This document shows, one piece after another, positions 1-8,890 of a stretch of DNA of 64,000 bases. The stretch is from CAZSSM01 sp964609385 (GTDB lineage Bacteria; Planctomycetota; Planctomycetia; Isosphaerales; Isosphaeraceae), in assembly GCA_964609385.1 (NCBI GenBank), contig CAZSSM010000022.1, positions 1 to 64,000 on the forward strand, in the 5' to 3' direction. Under the pieces are notes generated by a model that was not told the origin of the DNA, ran no database searches, and saw nothing but the letters and a program-made list of their open reading frames with translations. The position numbers and the translations under genes were made by a program. Numbering within the stretch: position 1 is the stretch's first letter; the number at the start of each line of letters is the position of its first letter.

Positions 1-138
1 GGTCCGCATTGTGGTTGTCTTACCAGCGCCGTTGGGGCCGAGTAGGCCGCAAACGGTTCCTGCCTCGAGATCCAAGCTCAGATCGCGTACGGCGCATGTC
101 GACTCATAGTCGACCCGCAGGTTCTCGATCCGGATCAC
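1..138 (-). CDS. ABC transporter ATP-binding protein (N-terminal fragment, cut by window edge)
   Basis: The 46 residues visible are the start of an ABC ATPase that powers export or import of an unknown substrate at the inner membrane. A clear Walker A motif, GPNGAGKTTT, lies at residues 34-43, and the preceding strand (IRIENLRVDY) is typical of the family. The start is a GTG at 138; a GAGGAG ribosome-binding site sits 8 bases upstream of it (147-152), which decides the start. The gene continues beyond the left edge, so the signature motif, Walker B and partner permease are not seen. It lies 151 bases downstream of the response regulator in the same direction, so the two could be linked, but the gap is long enough for its own promoter. 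Confidence 0.88.
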   Translation of the reverse strand, partial: MIRIENLRVDYESTCAVRDLSLDLEAGTVCGLLGPNGAGKTTTMRT

Positions 139-289
139 GACAGATGCTCCTCGATCGGGGGCGATCCCCACGGTGAAATCGGATCGGTGCATTTAAATGG
201 GAGGCGATCCGGATGATGGATTGATACCGAGAGTAGGCGTGTTGGAGCGACCCCAAGGGGGTAAGCAGGTCCAAACTGAAATGTTCTGT

Positions 290-1669
290 CTAGTCAAGTT
301 GATATTCGCGGATCTTGCGATAGAGCGTGCGTTCGCCGATGCCGAGCATGCGGGCTGCGGCAGCGCGGTTTCCTTGACATTCCTTGAGGGCTGCGGCGAT
401 GTAGTGCTTCTCGACCTCCTCCAATGGCTTGCCGACGAGTTGGTCTGCGCCCTCGCCATCGAGGTCGTGAGGAAGGGAAAGTCCTTGGAGTTCGTCGGGC
501 AGGTCATCAGCGTCGAGAATGCCGTCAGCATCGAGAAGGACCATGTTGACCACAACATTGCGCAGCTCGCGGATGTTGCCTGGCCAGTCGTAGGCATTGA
601 GTGCGCGTCGGACAACCGCCGAGATCGACGGCGGGTCCTTCTGATACTTCTGGCAGGTTTCGCGGAGGAACTGGTCGAAGAGCAAAGGAATATCATCGAG
701 CCGCTCACGGAGTGGGGGCATTTTGACTTGGCAGCCTTTGAGCCGTTGGAAGAGATCCTGACGAAACTGACCGTCATTGACGGCTTTCTCCAAGTCGCGG
801 TTGGTAGCGGCGATGACGCGGACGTTGACCTTGATCGGCTCGGCAGCGCCGACGCGGGTGATCTCGCTATTCTCCAAGGTCCGGAGCAGCTTGACCTGGG
901 TGGCCAGTGGCATCTCGCCGACTTCATCGAGGAAGATCGTGCCACCGTTGGCCTGGCCGAAGTAGCCTTTGGTCTCACGATCGGCGCCGGTGAAGGCTCC
1001 TTTGAGGTGGCCGAAGAGTTGGCTCTCAACGAGATTCTCGGGTAATGCGCCGCAGTTGACTGCCACAAACGGTTTATCTTTGCGCGGGCTGTTGTAATGC
1101 AGGGCTCGGGCAGCCAGTTCCTTGCCGGTTCCGTTCTCGCCGGTGATCAAGACAGTCACGTCGGTGGGGGCGAACTGGCGGAGCCTGGTCATGACTTTGT
1201 TCATTTGAGGGGAGTTGCCGATGACCCCCTCGAAGCCGAACTTCTCATTGAGCTGTCGTTGCAGTTCGAGGTTGGTTTGAGCCAGTCGTCGCGACTGCGA
1301 GGCCCGCTTGACGACGCTCCGGAGTTCTCCGATATCCAAAGGTTTGGTCAGGTAGGTGAATGCGCCGGCCTGCATGGCGGCTACGGCTGTTTGGATCGTG
1401 CCGTGTCCAGTGAGGATGATGACCTCCGAGTCAGGCAACTCGCGCTGGGCCTTTGCCAGCACGTCGAGCCCGCCGATCCCGTTCATGATCAGATCGGTGA
1501 CAATCAGATCAAAGGTTTGCTCCTCGATGAGTCGAAGTCCCTGTTCGCCGGTGGTCGCGACGGTGCATTGGTAGGCGTCGCGAGCCGAGTCGAGGATTTC
1601 AGCCACGGTTTGCGCATGGGTCTCGTCATCGTCGACGATCAGGACTTGGATCGGCTCATCAAAACTCAT
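290..1669 (-). CDS. NtrC-family sigma-54-dependent response regulator
   Basis: A 459-residue two-component response regulator that activates RNA polymerase carrying sigma-54. The receiver domain covers about residues 7-122, with the acidic pocket D13/D14, the phospho-acceptor D59 and the conserved K109. The AAA+ domain (about 145-380) has Walker A GENGTGKE (177-184), the sigma-54 contact loop GAFTGA (224-229) and Walker B TIFLDE (244-249). A Fis-type helix-turn-helix lies at the end, with sequence NRAAAARMLGIGERTLYRKI. All catalytic elements are intact and the length is normal for the family. It is 24 bases downstream of the histidine kinase gene, its obvious partner. Target genes cannot be told from the window. 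Confidence 0.95.
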   Translation of the reverse strand: MSFDEPIQVLIVDDDETHAQTVAEILDSARDAYQCTVATTGEQGLRLIEEQTFDLIVTDLIMNGIGGLDVLAKAQRELPDSEVIILTGHGTIQTAVAAMQAGAFTYLTKPLDIGELRSVVKRASQSRRLAQTNLELQRQLNEKFGFEGVIGNSPQMNKVMTRLRQFAPTDVTVLITGENGTGKELAARALHYNSPRKDKPFVAVNCGALPENLVESQLFGHLKGAFTGADRETKGYFGQANGGTIFLDEVGEMPLATQVKLLRTLENSEITRVGAAEPIKVNVRVIAATNRDLEKAVNDGQFRQDLFQRLKGCQVKMPPLRERLDDIPLLFDQFLRETCQKYQKDPPSISAVVRRALNAYDWPGNIRELRNVVVNMVLLDADGILDADDLPDELQGLSLPHDLDGEGADQLVGKPLEEVEKHYIAAALKECQGNRAAAARMLGIGERTLYRKIREYQLD

Positions 1670-1693
1670 GGCGGAGATATCGCATTGTCAAGA

Positions 1694-2752
1694 TCAGGAG
1701 GTTGTTCCTGTCGGTCGTGATGTCGAGCTTTTTTGAAGTCTGGCTGGGGCCGACTCGTCGGTCAGTTGCCGAGGGGGCCTTGCGTCGACGATTTGCTCGG
1801 GCGGACCGGGTACCGGCAACCGAATCACGAATCGGGTGCCCTTGCCCAACTCACTCTGCATGGTGATGGTGCCCCCGTGAGCCTCGACGATCCGCCGAGT
1901 CATGGGCAGGCCCAAGCCGCTCCCCTTGGACTTTGTCGAATAGAATGCTTCGAAGATCCGGCTCTGCTGTTCTGTCGCGATCCCCGGACCCGTATCGATG
2001 ACCTCGATGACGTTCCAAGGCCCGTCCGGCTTGGCGACCAGGAAGAGGTCGCCGCCATCAGGCATGGCCTGAAGCGCGTTGAGCGTCAGGTTGAGCAAGG
2101 CTTGTTGAAACCGGTTGACGCTCAACGGTGTCGGGGAAAGGTCGTTTGCGAGAGCGGTGCGGATCGTCACGCCTTGCGACTCGGCTTGGGGCATCAGGAA
2201 GTCGGCGTGACCCTCGAGGATTGTCAGCAGATCGACCGGCTCCGTGACCATATGCTGGAGGCGAACGAAGTCGAGGAAATCGTCGAGGATGTCCTGGAGC
2301 CGATCCCCCTCTCGACGGACCCTCGCGATAACTTCGCGGGCGCGTCGACCACGTGTGTCTTCGGCTTCTTCAAACATTTCGGCCAGCAGGCCAAGGTTGA
2401 GTCCCATACTGGAGAGTGGGTTGCGGATCTCATGAGCCAAGCCGCCAGCCAACTGGGCGATCTCCCGATACTGGGCAGTCAACTGCTCCCGCTCTGTATC
2501 GAATGGGATGGCTGGCAGATGAGCGGTTTCTCGCTCACTCGGAGCTTTCGAGCCGCCTAGCCCAGATTCATCGTCGGGATCCTCATCATCGGCGATCTCC
2601 GACGCAAGGTGTGTTGCGGGCTGTTCGTCCGGACGAGATGTCTGACAATCAGACCTGGACTGATCGAAGTCCTGCGGTGGATCGACACAATTAACTCGTG
2701 GGCAGTCATAGGCAAGTGAATCAGCCATATTCGCGGCGCCTGGCTTGGTCAT
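1694..2752 (-). CDS. Soluble sensor histidine kinase (NtrB-like), partner of the adjacent regulator
   Basis: A 352-residue histidine kinase that should phosphorylate the NtrC-type regulator encoded next to it. The dimerisation/phospho-acceptor helix reads LAGGLAHEIRNPLSS, with H107 as the phosphorylated residue. The ATPase domain follows with N box (LLNLTLNALQAMP), G1 (DTGPGIA) and G2 (KGSGLGLPM). No transmembrane segment or known sensor domain is visible. The first 85 residues are acidic, low in complexity and probably disordered, so the signal is likely cytoplasmic or delivered by a partner protein. An internal ATG at residue 9 is an alternative start. Same strand and 24-base spacing argue for co-transcription with the regulator. 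Confidence 0.93.
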   Translation of the reverse strand: MTKPGAANMADSLAYDCPRVNCVDPPQDFDQSRSDCQTSRPDEQPATHLASEIADDEDPDDESGLGGSKAPSERETAHLPAIPFDTEREQLTAQYREIAQLAGGLAHEIRNPLSSMGLNLGLLAEMFEEAEDTRGRRAREVIARVRREGDRLQDILDDFLDFVRLQHMVTEPVDLLTILEGHADFLMPQAESQGVTIRTALANDLSPTPLSVNRFQQALLNLTLNALQAMPDGGDLFLVAKPDGPWNVIEVIDTGPGIATEQQSRIFEAFYSTKSKGSGLGLPMTRRIVEAHGGTITMQSELGKGTRFVIRLPVPGPPEQIVDARPPRQLTDESAPARLQKSSTSRPTGTTS

Positions 2753-3064
2753 AATTCACGTCCTCAGGGCCGAGGCGATCGAAACCGTCCCGATAGAGTG
2801 ATCGGGATCTCAAACGAGGAGTGCCCGAACTACCAGACCGGATCCGTCTGCGGCCGCCTCTGGACGGTCTAGCTGGTTGGTGATGAGTCCGCGAAGGGCC
2901 ATAGGCTAGAATCGGGACGAGGTAATCATAGGCACGCAGGGCGTTGAAACCTAGCGGGTTCGTAGGGTCACTGGATCAAGGGGATCCGATGGGTTCGGAA
3001 AAGTCTCAAGACCCCCGCAGAGTAGAACGCTTTCTCAAAAAGGTCTTTACCGATTCGAACGGAC
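2753..3064. other. Intergenic region upstream of the kinase gene, no gene seen
   Basis: These 312 bases separate the histidine kinase gene from the 3' end of pnp; both are on the minus strand. No convincing coding frame is present. A short hairpin (CCCGAT at 789-794 of kilobase 2, loop of six, ATCGGG at 2801-2806) lies 36 bases upstream of the kinase start and could be a regulatory or terminator element. A T-run occurs just downstream of pnp on the minus strand but without a good stem in front of it. Confidence 0.5.
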
Positions 3065-5335
3065 TCAACGACGACGACCGCGATTGCCTCCTCCACCACC
3101 GCTTCCACCGCCACGGCGTGGAGCCGCGCCACCGTTTCCGGCTGGGGGGGCTGGGGGAGAAGACGGGTTGTCTCCAGGATCGTTGTCTTGACTATCGGCC
3201 ATGGCGGCTCGTCGCGAGAGCTTAACACGGTCCTGCTCGTCGACGTTGATCACCTTAACGATCATCGTGTCGCCGACGCGGCAGATCTCCGAGACGCTGT
3301 TAACATATCCTTCGCTGAGTTCGCTGATGTGGACCAGGCCATCGCGGCCGGGCATGATTTCCACGAAAGCGCCGAGCCCCTCTTTGATCGTCGTGACACG
3401 CCCTTCGTAGACCTTGCCGACCTGCACGCCTTGGGTCATGCCCTCGATCTGATCTCGGGCAGCAATGGCTCCCTCGGCAGTCGGCGAGCTGATGGTGACG
3501 ATCCCGCTGGTCCCATCGATCTCGATCTTGGCGCCAGTTTCCTCTTCAAGCCGTCGGATCGTCTTGCCGCCGGGGCCGATGACCAGGCCGACCTTCTCGG
3601 AATTAATCTGAAGTTGGATCAGACGCGGAGCGTTCTGGGAAATCTCTTCGTTGGGCCGTCGGATCGTTTTGAGCATGTGTTGGAAGATAACTCGACGCGC
3701 GTCGGCAGCCTGATCAAGCGTTTCGCGGATGATCTCCGAGCTGATCCCGTCGATCTTCAGGTCGAGTTGGATCCCGGTGACACCATACTGAGTACCGGCC
3801 ACCTTGAAGTCCATGTCGCCGAAGTGATCTTCTTCGCCGACAATATCAGTCAGTAAGATGTGACGCCCGTTCTCTTTGTCTAAGATCAGCCCGATTGAGA
3901 TCCCGCCGACAGGATCGCTGATCGGCACTCCGGCGTGCATCAAGCTAAGCGTGGCACCGCATACCGAGGCCATGGAGCTTGACCCATTAGATTCGAGGAT
4001 GTCACTGATGACTCGGATCGTGTAGGGGAACTCCGAGACACTGGGTAAAACCGGCGCAACGGATCGTTCGGCCAGAGCGCCGTGACCGATCTCGCGTCGG
4101 CCTGGCCCACGAATCGGCCGGACCTCGCCGACGGCGAAGGGTGGCATATTGTAATCGAGCATGAACTTCTTACTCACCTCGCCCATGATCCCTTCGACAC
4201 GCTGCTCATCAGCGCCGGTGCCGAGCACGGTAGTGACCAGAGCCTGAGTCTCGCCACGCTGGAAGATGGCCGAGCCGTGTGCTTTAGGCAGGACGCCGAC
4301 CTCGCAGGTGATCTCACGGAGATCCTGAGGGCTGCGGCCGTCGACCCGGAAACCGTCAAGGATCATTTGGCGGACGATCCGCTTCTCCAACAGGTAGAAG
4401 GCCGACTTAACATCGGCTGGGGTCAAAGCCCCTTCCTTCGCGGCTTCGGCCGATTCGGGGTCGGGACAAAGCTCAGCGATTGCCTTCTCCTGAACTTCCT
4501 TGCAGGCGGCGGCCCGCTCGGCCTTACCCGAGACCTGCTTGGCCTCGCGGAGCATCGAGGCAAACTTATCGTACATTGGAGCATAGGCTGGGGGATCACC
4601 CGGCTTTTCGAAGGAGATCGGCGAGATCTTTAGCTCGTCCATCAAATCTTTCTGTAACGCGATCAGTTCCTGATTGATCGCGTGGGCGTGCATGATCGCC
4701 TCATGCATGTCCGACTCGATGATCTCTTGGGCGAACCCCTCGATCATCGTCACAGCCTCTGATGAACTGGCCACGATTAGATCGAGGTCCGAAGTGGCCA
4801 TCTGCTCGACAGTTGGGAAGGCGACGAAATCACCGTTGATGCGACCTAATCGGACTGCCCCGATCGGGCCGAGGAATGGCGCAGGGCTGATGCTCAAGGC
4901 GGCTGAGGAGCCAGTGATGGTCAGGATGTCAGGATCATTGATGCGGTCGGCCGAGATTGGACTGGCTTGAATCTGGACCTCGTCGAAGTATCCGTCGGGG
5001 AACAACGGGCGGAGCGGTCGATCGGCCAGCCGGCAAGTGAGAACCTCTTTAGTCGAGGGCCGTCCTTCACGCTTAATGAAGCCGCCGGGGAATTTGCCAG
5101 CAGCGTAGGTTTTCTCACGGTAATCAACAGTCAAGGGGAAGAAATCGGCCCCCTCTCGAGGCGGGGCAATAACGACGGTCACCAGATTCATCGTGTCGCC
5201 GAGCCGGATCACGACGGCGCCGTGGGCTTGCTTGGCGAACCGTCCGGTCTCCAGACTAATCCGTTTGCCATCGATGACCCGCTCTACGGTCACCGGTCGG
5301 AATCCCGACCCCTGGTCATTCAAATTACTCATCAC
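3065..5335 (-). CDS. pnp: Polyribonucleotide nucleotidyltransferase (PNPase)
   Basis: A 756-residue phosphorolytic 3'-5' exoribonuclease of the RNA degradosome. Two RNase PH-like domains flank an all-alpha segment. The phosphate-binding loop of the second core appears as ESNGSSSMASVCGA, and the metal-binding region as DHFGDMDFKVAGT. The KH domain (VGLVIGPGGKTIRRLEEETG) and an S1 domain (GLGAFVEIMPGRDGLVHISE) follow. The C-terminal tail is Pro/Gly/Arg rich, with an RGGG and GGGG run ending in RGRRR, a plausible RNA- or partner-binding tail. Two adjacent ATGs open the frame; either could be used. It follows rpsO by 350 bases, the order seen in many bacteria. Confidence 0.98.
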   Translation of the reverse strand: MMSNLNDQGSGFRPVTVERVIDGKRISLETGRFAKQAHGAVVIRLGDTMNLVTVVIAPPREGADFFPLTVDYREKTYAAGKFPGGFIKREGRPSTKEVLTCRLADRPLRPLFPDGYFDEVQIQASPISADRINDPDILTITGSSAALSISPAPFLGPIGAVRLGRINGDFVAFPTVEQMATSDLDLIVASSSEAVTMIEGFAQEIIESDMHEAIMHAHAINQELIALQKDLMDELKISPISFEKPGDPPAYAPMYDKFASMLREAKQVSGKAERAAACKEVQEKAIAELCPDPESAEAAKEGALTPADVKSAFYLLEKRIVRQMILDGFRVDGRSPQDLREITCEVGVLPKAHGSAIFQRGETQALVTTVLGTGADEQRVEGIMGEVSKKFMLDYNMPPFAVGEVRPIRGPGRREIGHGALAERSVAPVLPSVSEFPYTIRVISDILESNGSSSMASVCGATLSLMHAGVPISDPVGGISIGLILDKENGRHILLTDIVGEEDHFGDMDFKVAGTQYGVTGIQLDLKIDGISSEIIRETLDQAADARRVIFQHMLKTIRRPNEEISQNAPRLIQLQINSEKVGLVIGPGGKTIRRLEEETGAKIEIDGTSGIVTISSPTAEGAIAARDQIEGMTQGVQVGKVYEGRVTTIKEGLGAFVEIMPGRDGLVHISELSEGYVNSVSEICRVGDTMIVKVINVDEQDRVKLSRRAAMADSQDNDPGDNPSSPPAPPAGNGGAAPRRGGGSGGGGGNRGRRR

Positions 5336-5685
5336 AGCTCATCCATTGGTACAAACCAGGGCTCGGAGCCAGGGCCAAACGCGTAAAAGCAAGGCTCCGG
5401 AGTGACTACAGCGCATCGTGGACTGATCGCGCCAACACGGGTGAGGAAATGAAGTTCGGCCTCAGACCGTCTATGATCACTAGGTACCGGCATCAGGACG
5501 GAGGGGGCGGGCCGAATGATGGAGATCGACTGATCGAGATTGAGACGTGTAGGGTTGGCAGACCGGCAAGCACACGATGTGCAACCTCGGGCATTTCGGA
5601 GAGCCATCGCCTGGCCGAAGATCGAATGCGAACATGTCCCCACCTCGTTCGTTTCACAGAGCGATGGAGACCGTGCGGATCTGGA
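5336..5685. other. rpsO-pnp intergenic spacer, no gene supported
   Basis: This 350-base spacer lies between rpsO and pnp on the minus strand. A 103-codon open frame (5332-5643 minus) runs through it, but its composition and Cys-rich start do not look like a protein and it shows no family motif, so it is left out. In enterobacteria the same interval holds a promoter and an RNase III processing hairpin. Here only a compact inverted repeat GGCTC/GAGCC near 5368-5378 was noticed, with a loop too short to fold by itself. Confidence 0.5.
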
Positions 5686-5955
5686 TCACTTCCGAATGCC
5701 GAGACGGCGGATGACTTCGAGGTAGCTTCGACGGTTGTGGCGCTGAAGATAGCGTAGCAATCGGGCCCGCTTGGAGACCAGCATCAACAGGCCGCGTCGG
5801 CTGGCATGATCTTTGTTATGCTTCTCGAAGTGCGGACGCAGGTCGTTAATGCGAGCCGTTAGCAACGCAATCTGAACTTCTGGCGAGCCGGTATCCGAAT
5901 CGCCCCGACCAAACTGCTCGACAAGTTCGGCTTTCTGTTCCTTCGTAATCGCCAT
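5686..5955 (-). CDS. rpsO: 30S ribosomal protein S15
   Basis: The 89-residue product is a standard-length S15, a primary 16S rRNA-binding protein of the small subunit. Diagnostic sequence includes GDTGSPEVQIALLT-type helix 1 (here SDTGSPEVQIALLTARIN), then DHASRRGLLMLVSKRARLL and the terminal YLEVIRRLGIRK. It is the first gene of the rpsO-pnp pair. Upstream it is isolated from the preceding membrane-protein gene by a strong hairpin at 6183-6202. Its translation start region is structured (see the leader hairpin), in keeping with the autoregulation of S15 known from other bacteria. Confidence 0.98.
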   Translation of the reverse strand: MAITKEQKAELVEQFGRGDSDTGSPEVQIALLTARINDLRPHFEKHNKDHASRRGLLMLVSKRARLLRYLQRHNRRSYLEVIRRLGIRK

Positions 5956-5964
5956 CGTGCTTAC

Positions 5965-5978
5965 GGGGGAATCCCCTC
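5965..5978 (-). promoter_or_regulatory. rpsO leader hairpin covering a GAGGGG Shine-Dalgarno-like sequence
   Basis: On the minus strand the leader reads GAGGGG, ATT, CCCCC just ahead of the rpsO ATG at 5955. The GGGG (5976-5973) can pair with CCCC (5969-5966), hiding the only purine-rich Shine-Dalgarno candidate. In linear form that candidate is 17 bases from the ATG, too far for normal initiation. S15 autoregulates through structured leaders in several bacteria; that this hairpin does so here is an inference. Confidence 0.4.
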
Positions 5979-6182
5979 GATCTCTTTCAAAGTGCGGTGG
6001 ATGGTGACGATCAAAAGGATAACACTAGGCCCCGCGACCTCAAGACGCAAGACCAAGACAAACTGTGCGGACCGCCGCATTGTGGTCGAATCGCCCCTAA
6101 CGAGCGATTCGCGGACCTCTAGTTGTTTGGTGACCGCACCCAAGTCGCGTCGTGTATTGGAAGGAAACGAACCCGAGGAAGA

Positions 6183-6202
6183 CACGAGTCCTTAGACTCG
6201 TG
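6183..6202 (-). terminator. Perfect hairpin over the stop codon of the YfhO-like gene
   Basis: CACGAGTC (6183-6190) and GACTCGTG (6195-6202) form a perfect 8-bp stem with a 4-base loop. On the minus strand the loop contains the TAA stop codon (6194-6192) of the upstream membrane-protein gene. A pyrimidine-rich but not pure-T tract follows. It separates that gene from rpsO and is the likely end of the upstream transcript. Confidence 0.55.
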
Positions 6203-8834
6203 GCACTTCTCCCTCGTTTTGCTGACGCATTGCGTCGATCCCAGCACCCCAGGTGAATGGGTGCCAACTCGAGCGCCAGCGGGCCTGGAGCTGTGTGCCG
6301 GTTTCGGGATCATAGCTGACCAGCGAGGTCAGGATGACTAGAGCGGCCAGTACGATCGGGATCCCAGGCCAGAGCCTTGGCCAGCCGAGCCGATCGTGGG
6401 TCGGTCGAAGGTCCACGATTCGAACCGGCCAAGCCACGACCAAGAGCGTGCCCAACGCGCCGAATCCACTAATGACCAAGCCGAGTCGGAACCCGGCCGG
6501 TTCGTAGGTCAACTCAAGGCGATGCGATCCTTCCGGGATCAAGATGGCCCGGAAGGCGATCCAGGCCGGTCGAATCGGGATTGGTTCTCCATCGAGCCAG
6601 GCCGACCATCCGGGGTCGTATGCGTCGGCAATCGTCAGGTAGGCCGGCCGATCAACCTCGACCTGGATGTCGAGCCGCTCGGGTTGGTCCTCCAAGACCA
6701 TGATTTGCCCTTCGACTGGCCCACCGACGCTCTCAGCTATTGGACGATTGGGGTCTTCGACGACGAGACGATCACGGATTGAGGCGCCCAGGGCGACGAC
6801 CGCACTCTGGGCTGAGCGGGCGTCCTCAGCATAGATCGGACCGTCCAGAAGCCGGAACCGGGGCATCGCCTTCGGATTGCGGTAGATTGTCGAGGCTCCG
6901 GCGACTGATCCTATGCCGAAAACCGCCCCGTCCTTCGGCTCGTAACCACTTAGCAGGTGGGTAACGCCCTCGATCTGGAAAGCCGACGCGGTCCCGTGCG
7001 TCGCGTCGGTGTAGAGTTTCATCCGCTCGGGGAACATTGGTGTAATCCCGCTGGATGAGTTCAGGCCCCAGACTGGCGGCAGACTCCAGCCAAGTGGATC
7101 GCGAACGACGAAAAAGTCCTTGGACTCCGACGCATAGCCGGGCTCACCAGCCGAGTAGCGCGGGACGCCGAAGATCCGATACGGGATCAAGTCGAACCCC
7201 TCCGAGTCCTTCACGTCCCCAATGTCGACTCGTTGCTCGATGTCCGACTGAATCGCGAGGACGCTGTCTGGGGGGACGATCCAGTAGTTGGGATCGATCG
7301 ACGGAACATCGCGCCAATGGGCACCGAGCAGGTCGACGGTGACGATCAAGGGGAGCAAGCACGCCCAAGCGTGCCGCGTCCTTGGGGTGGACGCCGATCC
7401 GGCGCGAGCGGCCGCCAGCCAGCCGCCAGCCAAGATGACCACCGTCCGGATTCCTCCGACGAGCAACTCATCGGAGAGCCAGGTGAAGCGATCACGGTGA
7501 TAAGGCGTGTTCCAGGTCGAAGTGTCTGCCATCGCCGGCTGGTAGATTGCCAAGGCGATCGATAGTGCCAATCCCAGGAGGACGCAGGCGAACAGCAAAG
7601 GGATTCGAAGCCGGACTCGACCACAGTCGACCCGTGCTAGCCGGTCCACTCCCAGCGCGGCCAACGCCGCCACAGCGATCGTCAGCCAGAGATGATACCG
7701 TACCGGGATCCGTGAACTACCAATGATCGGGACATGGTTCATCTGGTCGAACAACCACGTGTAACGTCCCAGCATAAACAGTCCAGCGACGACTGCTAAG
7801 ACGATCCATCCGGCCGCCCAACGGTCGCGGACGGCTGACGCACCTACAAGAGCCAGAGTAAGTCCAACTAATCCTAGGTAGGTATTCATTTCATGATAGG
7901 GGTAATAACCATCCATCCAGTCGGTGTCTTTGGCACGAGTTCCGTAGGCTTCGCGAAGGACGGCTGTTGGGAGCAGTTCAGGGTGCCAGGAGCCGTAGGT
8001 CAACTCGTCGTACGTCAACCCTTCAGCACGGGGCGAGCGCTCAAGGAGTTCCAAGGACGGGACCCACTGGACCGCCGAGAGCGTGCCGGCCAGCAGCACT
8101 AACAGGCCCGTTGAGAGCACGACGAACCGTCGAGCGGCCCAGGTTCGTTCGGTGATCAGTTTGAACGTCCCATAGATTCCTAAAACTAAACAAGTCAATA
8201 ATGTGTCTTGGAGGTGTCCAGAGAAGACTTGGCAAGCGACCGCGAACCCTCCCACGGCCAGAGGACGGAGTCGACCCCGCGCCCATGATGCCTCCAACGC
8301 CCAGAGCGCGAAAGGCACGCTCGCTAAGGCGTTCGTCATGCTGGTGTGGACGATGTGAGCCCAGGTGAATCCACCGAACCCAAACAGGATAGCACCGGTC
8401 AGCGCGCCCAAAGATCCGACGTGCCGGCGTAACCAGCCGAAGGTGCCTAGCCCGGCCAGCCAGACCGAAGCAACTGTGTCCAGATTCAGTGCCTGCCAGG
8501 TCGGCAGCCACGGGTAGAAGAGGTATTTCAGTGGATGCAGATATCCGGCCTGACTCTCGCTGAACAACGGAAATCCGCAATAGAGCCCCGGCATCCAACG
8601 CGAGAACTGACCGGTCCGGAGCTGCTCGGCTAAGTAGTGGCGATAAGGATAATTGATCTCGGTGACGTCGAAGTAGAACAACGCCTCGTTGAGCGTGACG
8701 ACGTCCCAGAAATAAACGATCACCGCGCTGGTCCAGAACAACAGGGCGGCCAGGTCCTCGAGTCCGAAACGTGTTGTCTGATAAGACCAGCTCGGGGCGT
8801 CAGGATCAGCGGTTGGTCGGGATGAAGTGTTCAT
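6192..8834 (-). CDS. YfhO-family polytopic membrane protein
   Basis: An 880-residue integral membrane protein resembling the YfhO family, whose members have a GT-C-like fold and in Gram-positives take part in glycosylation of wall polymers. The N-terminal half holds many hydrophobic helices. An early loop has FDVTEINYPYRHYLAEQL, the position where GT-C enzymes carry acidic catalytic residues. The C-terminal soluble domain includes YLTIADAYDPGWSAWLDGE, characteristic of YfhO proteins, and is followed by two last helices. The substrate is unknown; a lipid-linked sugar is the family expectation. It lies 56 bases downstream of another membrane protein gene on the same strand, so the two probably form one unit. 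Confidence 0.82.
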   Translation of the reverse strand: MNTSSRPTADPDAPSWSYQTTRFGLEDLAALLFWTSAVIVYFWDVVTLNEALFYFDVTEINYPYRHYLAEQLRTGQFSRWMPGLYCGFPLFSESQAGYLHPLKYLFYPWLPTWQALNLDTVASVWLAGLGTFGWLRRHVGSLGALTGAILFGFGGFTWAHIVHTSMTNALASVPFALWALEASWARGRLRPLAVGGFAVACQVFSGHLQDTLLTCLVLGIYGTFKLITERTWAARRFVVLSTGLLVLLAGTLSAVQWVPSLELLERSPRAEGLTYDELTYGSWHPELLPTAVLREAYGTRAKDTDWMDGYYPYHEMNTYLGLVGLTLALVGASAVRDRWAAGWIVLAVVAGLFMLGRYTWLFDQMNHVPIIGSSRIPVRYHLWLTIAVAALAALGVDRLARVDCGRVRLRIPLLFACVLLGLALSIALAIYQPAMADTSTWNTPYHRDRFTWLSDELLVGGIRTVVILAGGWLAAARAGSASTPRTRHAWACLLPLIVTVDLLGAHWRDVPSIDPNYWIVPPDSVLAIQSDIEQRVDIGDVKDSEGFDLIPYRIFGVPRYSAGEPGYASESKDFFVVRDPLGWSLPPVWGLNSSSGITPMFPERMKLYTDATHGTASAFQIEGVTHLLSGYEPKDGAVFGIGSVAGASTIYRNPKAMPRFRLLDGPIYAEDARSAQSAVVALGASIRDRLVVEDPNRPIAESVGGPVEGQIMVLEDQPERLDIQVEVDRPAYLTIADAYDPGWSAWLDGEPIPIRPAWIAFRAILIPEGSHRLELTYEPAGFRLGLVISGFGALGTLLVVAWPVRIVDLRPTHDRLGWPRLWPGIPIVLAALVILTSLVSYDPETGTQLQARWRSSWHPFTWGAGIDAMRQQNEGEVPRV

Positions 8835-8890
8835 ATCGAGAGGACGATTGAGGACGGCTCGCGGTTCGATCGGCAGCCCACTGTAATGGT

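Noticed and set aside
197..1045. Long plus-strand frame (282 codons) opposite the response regulator gene
   Set aside because: It is a shadow of the NtrC-type gene caused by high-GC codon use; the regulator has all family motifs.
2885..2925. Hammerhead-ribozyme-like string (TGATGAGTCC and later GGGACGAGG)
   Set aside because: The core would need CTGATGA and GAAA; here the first base is G and the second core element is GAGG, and flanking stems I and III are not found.
5332..5643. 103-codon minus frame between rpsO and pnp
   Set aside because: No family motif, unlikely composition and it overlaps the pnp start; better read as an untranslated spacer.
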